64,000 nt of DNA from Nocardioides sp. 1609 (GTDB taxonomy: Bacteria > Actinomycetota > Actinomycetes > Propionibacteriales > Nocardioidaceae): positions 682,001 to 746,000 of the forward strand of contig NZ_SPUJ01000003.1 of NCBI RefSeq assembly GCF_004522105.1, in the 5' to 3' direction. Shown in pieces: positions 40,189 through 50,780 of this stretch (position 1 is the stretch's first letter; each line of letters opens with the position of its first letter). The translations under genes and the position numbers were made by a program. The notes under the pieces were generated by a model. That model saw only the letters and a program-made list of their open reading frames with translations. It searched no databases and was not told the origin of the DNA.

Positions 40189-40330
40189 CGCCCCGGCCGA
40201 GGAGTCCGGCCGCCCCGGCGGGTCGTGCACGAGGTCGCCCGGACCGGTCACCTGACCGTGGCGCTGGTGGCCGTCGGGAGCCGACCCCACTCCTGCACGG
40301 CGCGACGGAGCGGCGTGGCAGGATCACGCC

Positions 40331-41002
40331 GTGGCCGAGCTCCAGTTCTTCACCGGCACCATGGATTCGGGCAAGAGCACCCTGGCGCTGCAGACCAACC
40401 ACAACCACGCGGCCCGGCACCGCAGCGGACGGATCTTCACCACCCACGACCGGGCCGGCGAGGCGACGCTCTCCAGCCGCCTGGGGCTGACCCACGAGGC
40501 GATCGAGGTGGCCGCCGACTTCGACTTCTGGCACTACGTCGTCGACTCGCTGACCCACGGCGCCCGGATCGACTACCTGATCTGCGACGAGGCCCAGTTC
40601 TACACCCGCCTCCAGGTCGACCAGCTCGCCAAGGTCGTCGACGAGCTGCAGGTCGACGTCTTCGCGTTCGGGATCCTGACCGACTTTCGCACCGACCTGT
40701 TCCCCGGCAGCCAACGGCTGGTCGAGCTCGCCGACCGGATGCACGTCCTGCAGGTCGAGGCGCTGTGCTGGTGCGGCAAGCGCGCGACCCACAACGCCCG
40801 CACCGAGGACGGCGCGATGGTCGTCGAGGGCGAGGTGATCGTCGTCGGCGACGTCGAGGACACCGGCGCGCCCGGCGGCCCGGCCGGTCCGCCCGCCGAG
40901 GTCGCCTACGAGGTGCTGTGCCGCCAGCACCACCGTCGACGGCTCACCGCCGCGCGCGCCCAGGCGGTCAGCCTGGCACCGGAGCCGCTGCCGTTCGGCT
41001 GA
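40331..41002 (+). CDS. tdk: Thymidine kinase
   Basis: The 223-aa type II thymidine kinase has P-loop FTGTMDSGKST, catalytic DEAQF, a substrate lid and zinc ligands CWCG and CRQH (second pair after an inserted Gly/Pro segment GAPGGPAGPP). It phosphorylates thymidine for DNA salvage. The GTG start at 40331 lacks a clear SD; CAGGAT lies six bases before it, one base off the TANNNT pattern seen at other leaderless genes. Confidence 0.94.
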   Translation: MAELQFFTGTMDSGKSTLALQTNHNHAARHRSGRIFTTHDRAGEATLSSRLGLTHEAIEVAADFDFWHYVVDSLTHGARIDYLICDEAQFYTRLQVDQLAKVVDELQVDVFAFGILTDFRTDLFPGSQRLVELADRMHVLQVEALCWCGKRATHNARTEDGAMVVEGEVIVVGDVEDTGAPGGPAGPPAEVAYEVLCRQHHRRRLTAARAQAVSLAPEPLPFG

Positions 41003-41023
41003 GCACCACCGCGCCCCTTCCGC

Positions 41024-41039
41024 TGTGACCCCGGTCACC
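41024..41039. promoter_or_regulatory. Crp-family site candidate
   Basis: TGTGACCCCGGTCACC matches TGTGA-N6-TCACA at nine of ten positions and contains a perfect GTGACC/GGTCAC palindrome. It ends three bases before the -10 hexamer of the SGNH gene, so binding would be expected to repress. Confidence 0.45.
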
Positions 41040-41041
41040 CC

Positions 41042-41053
41042 TAGGTTCGGCGG
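41042..41053 (+). promoter_or_regulatory. Leaderless-type -10 hexamer
   Basis: TAGGTT at 41042-41047 is six bases before the ATG at 41054. The spacer CGGCGG is not a good SD. Confidence 0.5.
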
Positions 41054-42283
41054 ATGACCCGTTCCCGGACCCAGCGTCGCGTCTGCCTCCCCGCCGTCCT
41101 GCTCGCCCTCGCCGCCCCGCTGCTCGCGGTCGTCGCGGGCGCCGCGCCGCCCGCCGCGGCCGACGGGCCTGGCGTCGGGGCGCCGTGGGTGGTCACCCTC
41201 GGCGACTCCTACATCAGTGGCGAGGCCGGCCGCTGGGCCGGCAGCAGCAACGCCTCGAGCAGCCGCGCCGACGCGCTCGGCCCGACGGCGTACTTCGACA
41301 ACGCCAGCGGGACCGGCGAGCAGATCAGCCGGTGCCACCGCAGCAGGTCCGCCGAGGCCTACGTCGGCGGCGGCGTCAACGGGCTCAACCTCGCGTGCTC
41401 CGGCGCGACGACGGCCACCAGCACCGGCAGCACCTTCAAGCCCGGGATCGACTTCTACGACGACGGCGCGGGCAGGGTCGGGCAGGCCAGGGCGTTGCAG
41501 CAGGCCGCCACCACCCGCAACGTGAAGATGGTCGTCGTCTCGATCGGCGGCAACGACTTCGGCTTCGCCGACGTCGTGACGAGCTGCGTCACCGACTTCC
41601 TCACCTCCCCCAGTTGGTGGAAGAACTACTGCAACGACGACCGGTCGGTGACCGCGAACTTCACCACCGCCAACGTCACCGCCGTGCGCAACCGGATCGC
41701 CGGCGCCTTCCAGAACGTGCGGACCGCGATGCGCAACGCCGGGTACGCCGACGGCGCCTGGACCCTGGTCGCGCAGACCTACCCGTCCCCGATCCCCCGC
41801 GGCGACGGCTTCCGCTACGCCCAGAGCGGCTACACCCGCCAGTCCACCGGCGGCTGCGGTTTCTGGAACGCCGACGCCACCTGGGCCAACGACGTGGCCC
41901 TGCCGACCATCAACAACACCGTCCGGGCCGCCCTCACGCAGTCCGGCGTCGGTGGCAAGGTGCTCGACCTGGCGTCGGCGTTCAACGGCCGCCGGCTCTG
42001 CGAGAGCGGCGTCGGCCTCTACGAGGAGCGCGGCATCGCGAGCTGGCGCACGCCGGGCGCGGTCGACCAGACCGAGTGGGTCAACCAGATCCGCACCGTC
42101 TCCACCTGCTGCGCGAGCAGTCCCTACTACATCCAGGAGTCGATCCACCCGAACTACTGGGGGCAGCTCGCCGCCCGCTCCTGCGTGCGCCAGGTCTGGA
42201 ACGGCGGCGCACCGCGCGGCGGCTCGTGCACGATCTCCGGCCCCGGGCTCGTCGACGGGGAGCCGCGGATGCAGCTGAGGTAG
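41054..42283 (+). CDS. Secreted SGNH/GDSL hydrolase
   Basis: The 409-aa protein has a cleavable signal (RRVCLPAVLLALAAPLLAVVAGAAPPAAA). SGNH blocks are clear: GDSYISGE with nucleophile Ser 52, block II Gly, VSIGGNDFGF with block III Asn, and ESIHPNYWGQ with catalytic His 365. The Asp that normally lies three residues before the His is Glu. Several Cys pairs suggest disulfides. It probably cleaves esters of lipids or polysaccharides outside the cell; the substrate is not evident. Confidence 0.9.
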   Translation: MTRSRTQRRVCLPAVLLALAAPLLAVVAGAAPPAAADGPGVGAPWVVTLGDSYISGEAGRWAGSSNASSSRADALGPTAYFDNASGTGEQISRCHRSRSAEAYVGGGVNGLNLACSGATTATSTGSTFKPGIDFYDDGAGRVGQARALQQAATTRNVKMVVVSIGGNDFGFADVVTSCVTDFLTSPSWWKNYCNDDRSVTANFTTANVTAVRNRIAGAFQNVRTAMRNAGYADGAWTLVAQTYPSPIPRGDGFRYAQSGYTRQSTGGCGFWNADATWANDVALPTINNTVRAALTQSGVGGKVLDLASAFNGRRLCESGVGLYEERGIASWRTPGAVDQTEWVNQIRTVSTCCASSPYYIQESIHPNYWGQLAARSCVRQVWNGGAPRGGSCTISGPGLVDGEPRMQLR

Positions 42284-42309
42284 CGGGTCGGGCGCCCGGC
42301 CGGCACGGC

Positions 42310-43434
42310 TCAGTCGAGGAGGATCGGGATCAGCATCTCGTCGGCGGTCAGCGAGCCGTGCAGGCCCACCAGGGTGGTCTCGTAGGCGAACCGCTCCGAG
42401 GAGAAGACCCCGGCGTCGCCGCGCGCCGCCACGAGGACGTCGCCCAGGCGGGGCAGGACGGCGGCGTCCACCGGCCCGAACCAGCCGCGCCGGATCGCGT
42501 CGTCCCGCGTCAGCACGTCGGCCCGCTCGCCGAGGAGGCCCCGCCAGGTCGCCAGGACGTCGTCGACCGCGCCGGTGCGGCAGTACAGGTGCCGGAAGCG
42601 GGCCTCGCCGCCGAGGAGGGCGACGCCGTCGAGCAGCTCGCCGTGCCGGTCGACGTCGATCCGGCTCGCCTCGGGCGAGTCGACCATCCCGTGGTCGGCG
42701 ACCACGACGAGACGCCGGTCCGGGGGCAGCGTCTCGCGCAGCTGCTCGGCCTCGGCGTCGATCATGGCGAGCTGCTGGAGCCAGGCGCTCGAGGCGACCC
42801 CGAGCTTGTGCCCGGTCCAGTCGAGGTCGCTGTCGTAGAGGTAGGTGAGCGAGGGCCGCTGGGCGGAGGCCGTGACGGCGGCGGCGATCCGCTCGCCGGC
42901 CCGGTCGGCGCCGACGTACTCGGCGCCGCGGGTCGAGGCCACGCTCAGGCCGGAGGTGCGGAACTCGCGCTTGTTGACGACCGTCACGAACACCCCGGCC
43001 GCGGCCAGGGTGCCGAACGCCGTGGGGTGCGGCTGCCACTCGAGCGGGTCGACGTCGGCGTCCCAGGACAGGTGGTTCAGCAGCCGGCCGGTGCCCGGGA
43101 CCCGCGCGGTGAAGCCGACCAGCCCGTGCGCGCCGGGCGCCAGGCCCGTGCCGAGCGAGGTCAGGCTGGTGGCCGTCGTCGAGGGGACGCCGGCCGTGCC
43201 CGCTCCCCCGCTGTCGGCCAGCAGGCCGGAGAGGTACGGCGCCGCGTGGGCGTAGCGCTCGAGGAGCCGGGCGCCGAGGCCGTCGACGAGGAGCACGACG
43301 TACGACGGCGCCGGTGGCAGCGTCAGTCCGGTCGGCGGCGGGGTGGTCGCTACGCCGAGCGCGTGCGCGACGGCCGGGAGGACGTCGGCGAGCGAACGTC
43401 GTCCGTAGGCGGGCTCGACGAACTCGGAGGGCAT
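42310..43434 (-). CDS. Alkaline phosphatase-superfamily phosphodiesterase/pyrophosphatase
   Basis: The 374-aa protein starts at ATG 43434. It has YVVLLVDGLGARLLERYA (metal Asp), PSTTATSLTSLGTGLAPGAHGLVG (nucleophile Thr), DLDWTGHKLGVAS (metal Asp and His) and VVADHGMVD (Asp-His). This is the layout of nucleotide pyrophosphatase/phosphodiesterases. There is no signal peptide, so it acts in the cytoplasm. It follows the DUF5998 gene by 14 bp. The true substrate is unknown. Confidence 0.88.
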   Translation of the reverse strand: MPSEFVEPAYGRRSLADVLPAVAHALGVATTPPPTGLTLPPAPSYVVLLVDGLGARLLERYAHAAPYLSGLLADSGGAGTAGVPSTTATSLTSLGTGLAPGAHGLVGFTARVPGTGRLLNHLSWDADVDPLEWQPHPTAFGTLAAAGVFVTVVNKREFRTSGLSVASTRGAEYVGADRAGERIAAAVTASAQRPSLTYLYDSDLDWTGHKLGVASSAWLQQLAMIDAEAEQLRETLPPDRRLVVVADHGMVDSPEASRIDVDRHGELLDGVALLGGEARFRHLYCRTGAVDDVLATWRGLLGERADVLTRDDAIRRGWFGPVDAAVLPRLGDVLVAARGDAGVFSSERFAYETTLVGLHGSLTADEMLIPILLD

Positions 43435-43448
43435 CCGGTGGCCGGCGC

Positions 43449-44054
43449 TCAGTGCTGCGTGCGCGCCGAGAGGGACGCCGCGAACGAGAGCAGCCCGGCG
43501 ACCGCGTCGCGGCCGTCGGCGGCCGCGGAGACGCGCAGGGAGAAGTCGTCGGAGGCCAGCACGCCGGTGTAGCCGTGGTCGGCGTCGCACTCGGGGTCGC
43601 TGCACCCGGCGGGCTCGAGGTCGAGCCGGCTGACCCCGCCCCACCCGATCGTCATCACGGCCTCGGCCGGCGGGTTGGGTCCCTTGGTCGGGTTGGCGGT
43701 CATCCGGGTCACGACCACCGACTTCACCGACGTCAGGCTGACGGCCTCGGTCGAGGTGGAGGTGTAGGGCTCCGGGAGCAGGTCGTCGCCGGCGTGCTCG
43801 TCGGTGTGGGCCAGGATCAGCCGGGTCGGGGTCAGCACCACGACGCTCTGGTGCCGGCGGACCTCGTCGTTCTCGAACGTCGGCTCGTGGTGCACGTAGA
43901 ACGAGACGACCTGCTCACCGGCCACCGCACCGGTGACGGCGTCGGTGACGACCTCGGGGTAGTAGCCCGTGCGGTCGATGGCCTTGCGGAGGCCGCGCGA
44001 GTGGTCGACGGGGTCGTGGGGGTCCACCGGGGTGGCAGGACGGGCGGGACGCAT
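43449..44054 (-). CDS. DUF5998 protein
   Basis: The 201-aa actinobacterial protein of unknown function contains TGYYPEVVTDAVTGAVAGEQV, a beta-rich PH-like middle (VVVLTPTRLILAHTDEH) and a CSDPECDADHGYTG segment with two Cys that could bind metal. It is conserved beside the phosphodiesterase and protein acetyltransferase genes in actinobacteria. CAGACT lies six bases before the ATG, one base off the leaderless pattern. Confidence 0.86.
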   Translation of the reverse strand: MRPARPATPVDPHDPVDHSRGLRKAIDRTGYYPEVVTDAVTGAVAGEQVVSFYVHHEPTFENDEVRRHQSVVVLTPTRLILAHTDEHAGDDLLPEPYTSTSTEAVSLTSVKSVVVTRMTANPTKGPNPPAEAVMTIGWGGVSRLDLEPAGCSDPECDADHGYTGVLASDDFSLRVSAAADGRDAVAGLLSFAASLSARTQH

Positions 44055-44077
44055 GGTCGCAGTCTGTCACTGCCGGC

Positions 44078-44710
44078 CTACTGCTGCGCGGCCATCCCCG
44101 CGCCGAGGGCGATCATCATCGTGCCGCCGGCGACGCCGAGCCCGTCGAGCCGCTCCGGCCGCTTCGAGAACCAGCTGCGCGCCGAGCCCGCGGCGAGCGC
44201 CCAGGTGCCGTCGGACAGCAGGCACAGCACCCCGAAGACCAGGCCGAGCACGACGAGCTGGGGTGCGGCCGGCGAGCCGCCGGCCGTGAACTGCGGCAGG
44301 AACGCGACGAAGAACACGATCGTCTTCGGGTTGGTGACGCCGACGACGAACCCGGTGACCACGGCCCTGCGGCTCTGCTCCGGCGCCCGCCCGTGGTCGG
44401 CGAGCAGCGCGGCCCGGGCGTCACCGCGGTGCCGGATGGCCTGCACGCCGAGGTGGATGACGTAGGCCGCGCCGGCCAGCTTGAGCACCGTGTACGCCGT
44501 CGCGCTGGCCGCCACCACGGCTCCGAGGCCGACCGCGACGAGCAGCACCTGCACGACGACGCCGAGCGCGTTGCCGACCACCGAGAGCAGCGCGTCGCGC
44601 CGACCGACGGTGAGGGCGCGCCCGATCGTGAAGAGCAGGCTGGGACCGGGGACCTGGATGAGGAGGATCGACGCGACCAGGAACGCGATCCACTGGCTCG
44701 AGCTGGGCAC
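44078..44710 (-). CDS. LysE-family amino-acid exporter
   Basis: The 210-aa protein with six predicted helices has the family signature LIQVPGPSLLFTIGRALTVGRRDAL and VGVTNPKTIVFFVAFLPQF. GTG 44710 was chosen by alignment to typical LysE starts; a GTG at 44737 would add nine residues. The family exports basic or neutral amino acids such as homoserine or threonine. It is separated by 58 bp from the acetyltransferase gene. Confidence 0.9.
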   Translation of the reverse strand: MPSSSQWIAFLVASILLIQVPGPSLLFTIGRALTVGRRDALLSVVGNALGVVVQVLLVAVGLGAVVAASATAYTVLKLAGAAYVIHLGVQAIRHRGDARAALLADHGRAPEQSRRAVVTGFVVGVTNPKTIVFFVAFLPQFTAGGSPAAPQLVVLGLVFGVLCLLSDGTWALAAGSARSWFSKRPERLDGLGVAGGTMMIALGAGMAAQQ

Positions 44711-44768
44711 GGGAGGAGTGTGGCACCTGACGGGCACCTCGCGCCCCCGAGTTCCACCGGCGGCCCGG

Positions 44769-47474
<2,706 letters not shown>

Positions 47475-47486
47475 GTGGACAGGCTA
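47475..47486 (-). promoter_or_regulatory. Leaderless-type -10 hexamer
   Basis: TAGCCT (47486-47481 on the minus strand) is six bases before the GTG at 47474. It lies in a 73-bp divergent gap shared with parC. Confidence 0.5.
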
Positions 47487-47547
47487 CCGGTGCGCCCTCC
47501 GGCGTGCCCGTCGCGTTCCGCGGGCCGCGACCCCCGAGAATGGCCCC

Positions 47548-50052
47548 ATGGCACGTCGCACCACGAAGCAGGACCTCCCCGACGACTTCGAGGAGCACAT
47601 CCTCGACATCGACGTCGGGGAGGAGATGCGCAACTCGTTCCTGGAGTACGCCTACTCGGTCATCTACTCCCGGGCGCTGCCCGACGCGCGAGACGGGCTG
47701 AAGCCGGTCCAGCGCCGGATCCTCTACACGATGAACGACATGGGCCTGCGTCCCGACCGCGGGCACGTGAAGAGCGCCCGCGTGGTCGGCGAGGTCATGG
47801 GCCGCCTGCACCCGCACGGTGACGGCGCGATCTACGACGCCCTGGTCCGCCAGGCCCAGTCGTGGTCGCTGCGGCTGCCGATGATCGACGGGCACGGCAA
47901 CTTCGGCTCCCCGGACGACCCGCCGGCGGCGATGCGCTACACCGAGTGCCGGATGGACCACCCCGCCGTCGCGATGACCGCCGACATCGACGAGGACACC
48001 GTCGACTTCCGGCCCAACTACGACGGCCGCGAGACCGAGCCGTCGGTGCTGCCCGCCGCGATCCCGAACCTCGTCGTGAACGGCACCACCGGCATCGCGG
48101 TCGGCATGGCCACCAACTGCGCCCCCCACAACCTCGTCGAGGTCGTCCAGGCCCTCCGGCACCTGATCAAGCAGCCGCGGGCCACCGTCGACGACCTGAT
48201 GCGGTTCATCCCCGGCCCCGACCTGCCCACCGGCGGCAAGATCGTCGGGCTCGACGGCGTCCGCGACGCCTACGAGACCGGCCGCGGCACCTTCCGGATG
48301 CGCGCCACCGCCCGGATCGAGACCATCGGGCGACGCAAGGGCATCGTGGTGACCGAGCTGCCCTACGGCGTCGGGACCGAGAAGGTCGTCGAGCGGATCA
48401 AGACGCTCGTGCAGGGCAAGAAGCTGCAGGGCATCGCCGACATGAAGGACCTCACCGACCGCGACAACGGGCTGCGGCTCGTGATCGAGATCAAGAACGG
48501 CTTCGTGCCCGAGGCGATCCTCGAGCAGCTCTACCGCCAGACCTCGATGGAGGACACGTTCGGCATCAACAACGTCGCCCTCGTCGACGGCCAGCCCCGC
48601 ACGCTCGGGCTCAAGGAGCTGCTCGAGGTCTTCCTGGCGCACCGCTTCGACGTCGTCCGCCGGCGCACGACGTTCCGGCGCACCAAGGCCGCCGCCCGGC
48701 TGCACCTCGTCGAGGGGCTGCTCATCGCGATCCTCGACATCGACGAGGTGATCGCGCTGATCCGCTCCAGCGAGAACGCCGACGAGGCACGCACCCGCCT
48801 GGTGCAGGTCTTCGACCTCAGCGAGCTGCAGGCCGACTACATCCTCGACATGGCGCTGCGACGGCTGACGAAGTTCTCCAAGCTCGAGCTCGACCGGCAG
48901 AAGTCCGAGCTGGAGCGCGAGATCGAGGCGCTCGACGCGATCCTGGGCGACGAGACCCTGCTCCGCACGGTCGTCTCCGACGAGCTCGGCGAGATCGCGA
49001 AGACCTTCGGGACGCCGCGGCGCACCGTCCTGCTCGAGTCGGCCGGCACCGCCGTCACCGCGACCGCCACCTCGGTCGAGGTCGCCGACGACCCCTGCTA
49101 CGCGCTGCTCTCCTCCACCGGGCTGCTGGCCCGCACCAGCGGCGTCGACGAGCTCGGCTCCGGGGAAGGGCGGGCCAACCACGACGTCGTCGTGTCCGCC
49201 GTCGCGACCACCGTGCGGGGCGAGGTCGGCGTCCTCACCTCGGCCGGCCGGCTGCTGCGGCTCGGCGTCCTCGAGCTCCCCGCGCTGCCGCCGAGCGCGC
49301 ACGACCCCAACCTGCAGGGCGGCTACCCGCTCAGCGAGGTGCTGTCGCTGGCCGCCGGTGAACGGGCCCTGGCGCTCTGCTCGCTGGCCACCGACGGGCC
49401 CGGGCTCGCGCTCGGCACCCGCGACGGCGTCGTCAAGCGGGTCAACCCGGAGGTGCTCAACCGCGACGAGTGGGAGGTCATCGGGCTCAAGGACGGCGAC
49501 GAGGTCGTCGGCGCGGTCGAGCTGAGCTCGGGCGAGGAGTCCCTCTGCTTCATCAGCAACGTCGCGCAGCTGCTGCACTTCCCCGCCTCCGCGGTCCGGC
49601 CCCAGGGCCGCTCCGGCGGCGGCATGGCCGGCATCAAGCTCGGCGCCGGCGAGCGGGTGTCGTGGTTCGGGGTCGTCGACCCCGCCGCGCCCGAGGGCCC
49701 GCACCAGCCGGTCGTGGTGACGGCGTCCGGCGCGTCCACGGCGCTGCCCGGCACCGAGCCGGGCTCGGTCAAGGTGACGCCGTTCTCGGAGTACCCCGCC
49801 AAGGGGCGGGCCACCGGCGGCGTCCGCTGCCACCGGTTCCTCAAGGGCGAGGACACCCTGGTCCTCGCCTGGGCCGGCACCGCACCCGCGCGGGCCGCGG
49901 CCGCCAGCGGGGCGCCGGTCGACCTGCCGCCGGCCGACGGGCGTCGCGACGGCTCGGGCACCCCCGGCAGCCAGCCGGTCGCCGCCGTGGCCGGCCCCCT
50001 GGCCGCCCGGCTCGGTCCGCCGACGTCCGCCGACCTCGCTGTGCAAGGGTGA
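47548..50052 (+). CDS. parC: DNA topoisomerase IV / gyrase-type subunit A
   Basis: The 834-aa protein starts at ATG 47548. The winged helix holds catalytic Tyr 131 in AAMRYTECRM, and the quinolone-determining region reads HPHGDGAIYDALVRQAQ. This has Gly where E. coli GyrA has Ser 83, while the Asp at position 87 is retained. The tower and coiled-coil gate follow, and the C-terminus forms a beta-pinwheel with a weak GyrA-box-like QGRSGGGMAG. Context with parE and sigA, as in Streptomyces, supports ParC over GyrA. It decatenates chromosomes. Confidence 0.92.
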   Translation: MARRTTKQDLPDDFEEHILDIDVGEEMRNSFLEYAYSVIYSRALPDARDGLKPVQRRILYTMNDMGLRPDRGHVKSARVVGEVMGRLHPHGDGAIYDALVRQAQSWSLRLPMIDGHGNFGSPDDPPAAMRYTECRMDHPAVAMTADIDEDTVDFRPNYDGRETEPSVLPAAIPNLVVNGTTGIAVGMATNCAPHNLVEVVQALRHLIKQPRATVDDLMRFIPGPDLPTGGKIVGLDGVRDAYETGRGTFRMRATARIETIGRRKGIVVTELPYGVGTEKVVERIKTLVQGKKLQGIADMKDLTDRDNGLRLVIEIKNGFVPEAILEQLYRQTSMEDTFGINNVALVDGQPRTLGLKELLEVFLAHRFDVVRRRTTFRRTKAAARLHLVEGLLIAILDIDEVIALIRSSENADEARTRLVQVFDLSELQADYILDMALRRLTKFSKLELDRQKSELEREIEALDAILGDETLLRTVVSDELGEIAKTFGTPRRTVLLESAGTAVTATATSVEVADDPCYALLSSTGLLARTSGVDELGSGEGRANHDVVVSAVATTVRGEVGVLTSAGRLLRLGVLELPALPPSAHDPNLQGGYPLSEVLSLAAGERALALCSLATDGPGLALGTRDGVVKRVNPEVLNRDEWEVIGLKDGDEVVGAVELSSGEESLCFISNVAQLLHFPASAVRPQGRSGGGMAGIKLGAGERVSWFGVVDPAAPEGPHQPVVVTASGASTALPGTEPGSVKVTPFSEYPAKGRATGGVRCHRFLKGEDTLVLAWAGTAPARAAAASGAPVDLPPADGRRDGSGTPGSQPVAAVAGPLAARLGPPTSADLAVQG

Positions 50053-50057
50053 GCGCC

Positions 50058-50780
50058 GTGAAGACCTACCGACGACCGGCCACCCGGGCCGCCGCCGTGG
50101 CCGTCGCGACGGCCCTGTCCCTGTCCCTGGCCGCCTGCGGGGGCGACGAGACCGAGGCACCGGGAAGCGACCCCGACGCGAACCCGTCCGACGTCCTCGC
50201 GGCCGCGAAGACCCGCATCGACGAGACCTCCGGCGTCCGGCTCGAGCTGGCCACCGACGCCACGCCCGAGGGCGACTACCTCGGCTCCGCCGCGGGCGTC
50301 ATCGTCGCCGACCCGCCGGCGTTCGAGGGCACGGCGGCCGGCCGGTTCGCCGGCCTGTCGGCCAGCGACGTCGGCGTCGTCTCCGTCGGCGGCGTCTTCT
50401 ACGCCAACATCATCGGCGGCTTCACCGAGTTCGACCTCCCGGAGTGCGTGCCCGACCCGGCCGGCCTGCTCGACCCCGACACCGGCATCTCGAGCATCCT
50501 GGCGCTCGCCACCGACGTCCAGCAGGGCGACGCCGAGCGCGGCGGCGACAACAACGACGAGATCTTCACGCCCTACACCGCGACGGTGCCGGGCCCGGCG
50601 ATCAAGAACATCCTGCCGTGCGCCCCCGGCGAGACCTTCGACGCGACGTTCACCGTCGACGACGCCGGCGAGCTGCGCGGCATCGACCTCACCGGCGACT
50701 TCTTCGAGGGCACCGACGAGCTCACCTACACGATCACCGTCGAGGAGTACGACGTGGAGCAGGAGATCGCCGAGCCGTGA
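50058..50780 (+). CDS. LprG/LppX-family lipoprotein
   Basis: The 240-aa protein has a signal peptide with lipobox LAAC (Cys 27 from GTG 50058; AAGG nine bases upstream). A GTG at 50049 overlapping the parC stop is an alternative start. The mature domain fits LppX_LprAFG proteins, which hold acylated lipids in a beta-alpha pocket (SGVRLELATDATP, FYANIIGGFTEFDLPECVPDPAGLL). The next gene, overlapped by GTGA, is an MFS transporter, the same pair as mycobacterial lprG and Rv1410c (P55). Confidence 0.88.
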   Translation: MKTYRRPATRAAAVAVATALSLSLAACGGDETEAPGSDPDANPSDVLAAAKTRIDETSGVRLELATDATPEGDYLGSAAGVIVADPPAFEGTAAGRFAGLSASDVGVVSVGGVFYANIIGGFTEFDLPECVPDPAGLLDPDTGISSILALATDVQQGDAERGGDNNDEIFTPYTATVPGPAIKNILPCAPGETFDATFTVDDAGELRGIDLTGDFFEGTDELTYTITVEEYDVEQEIAEP

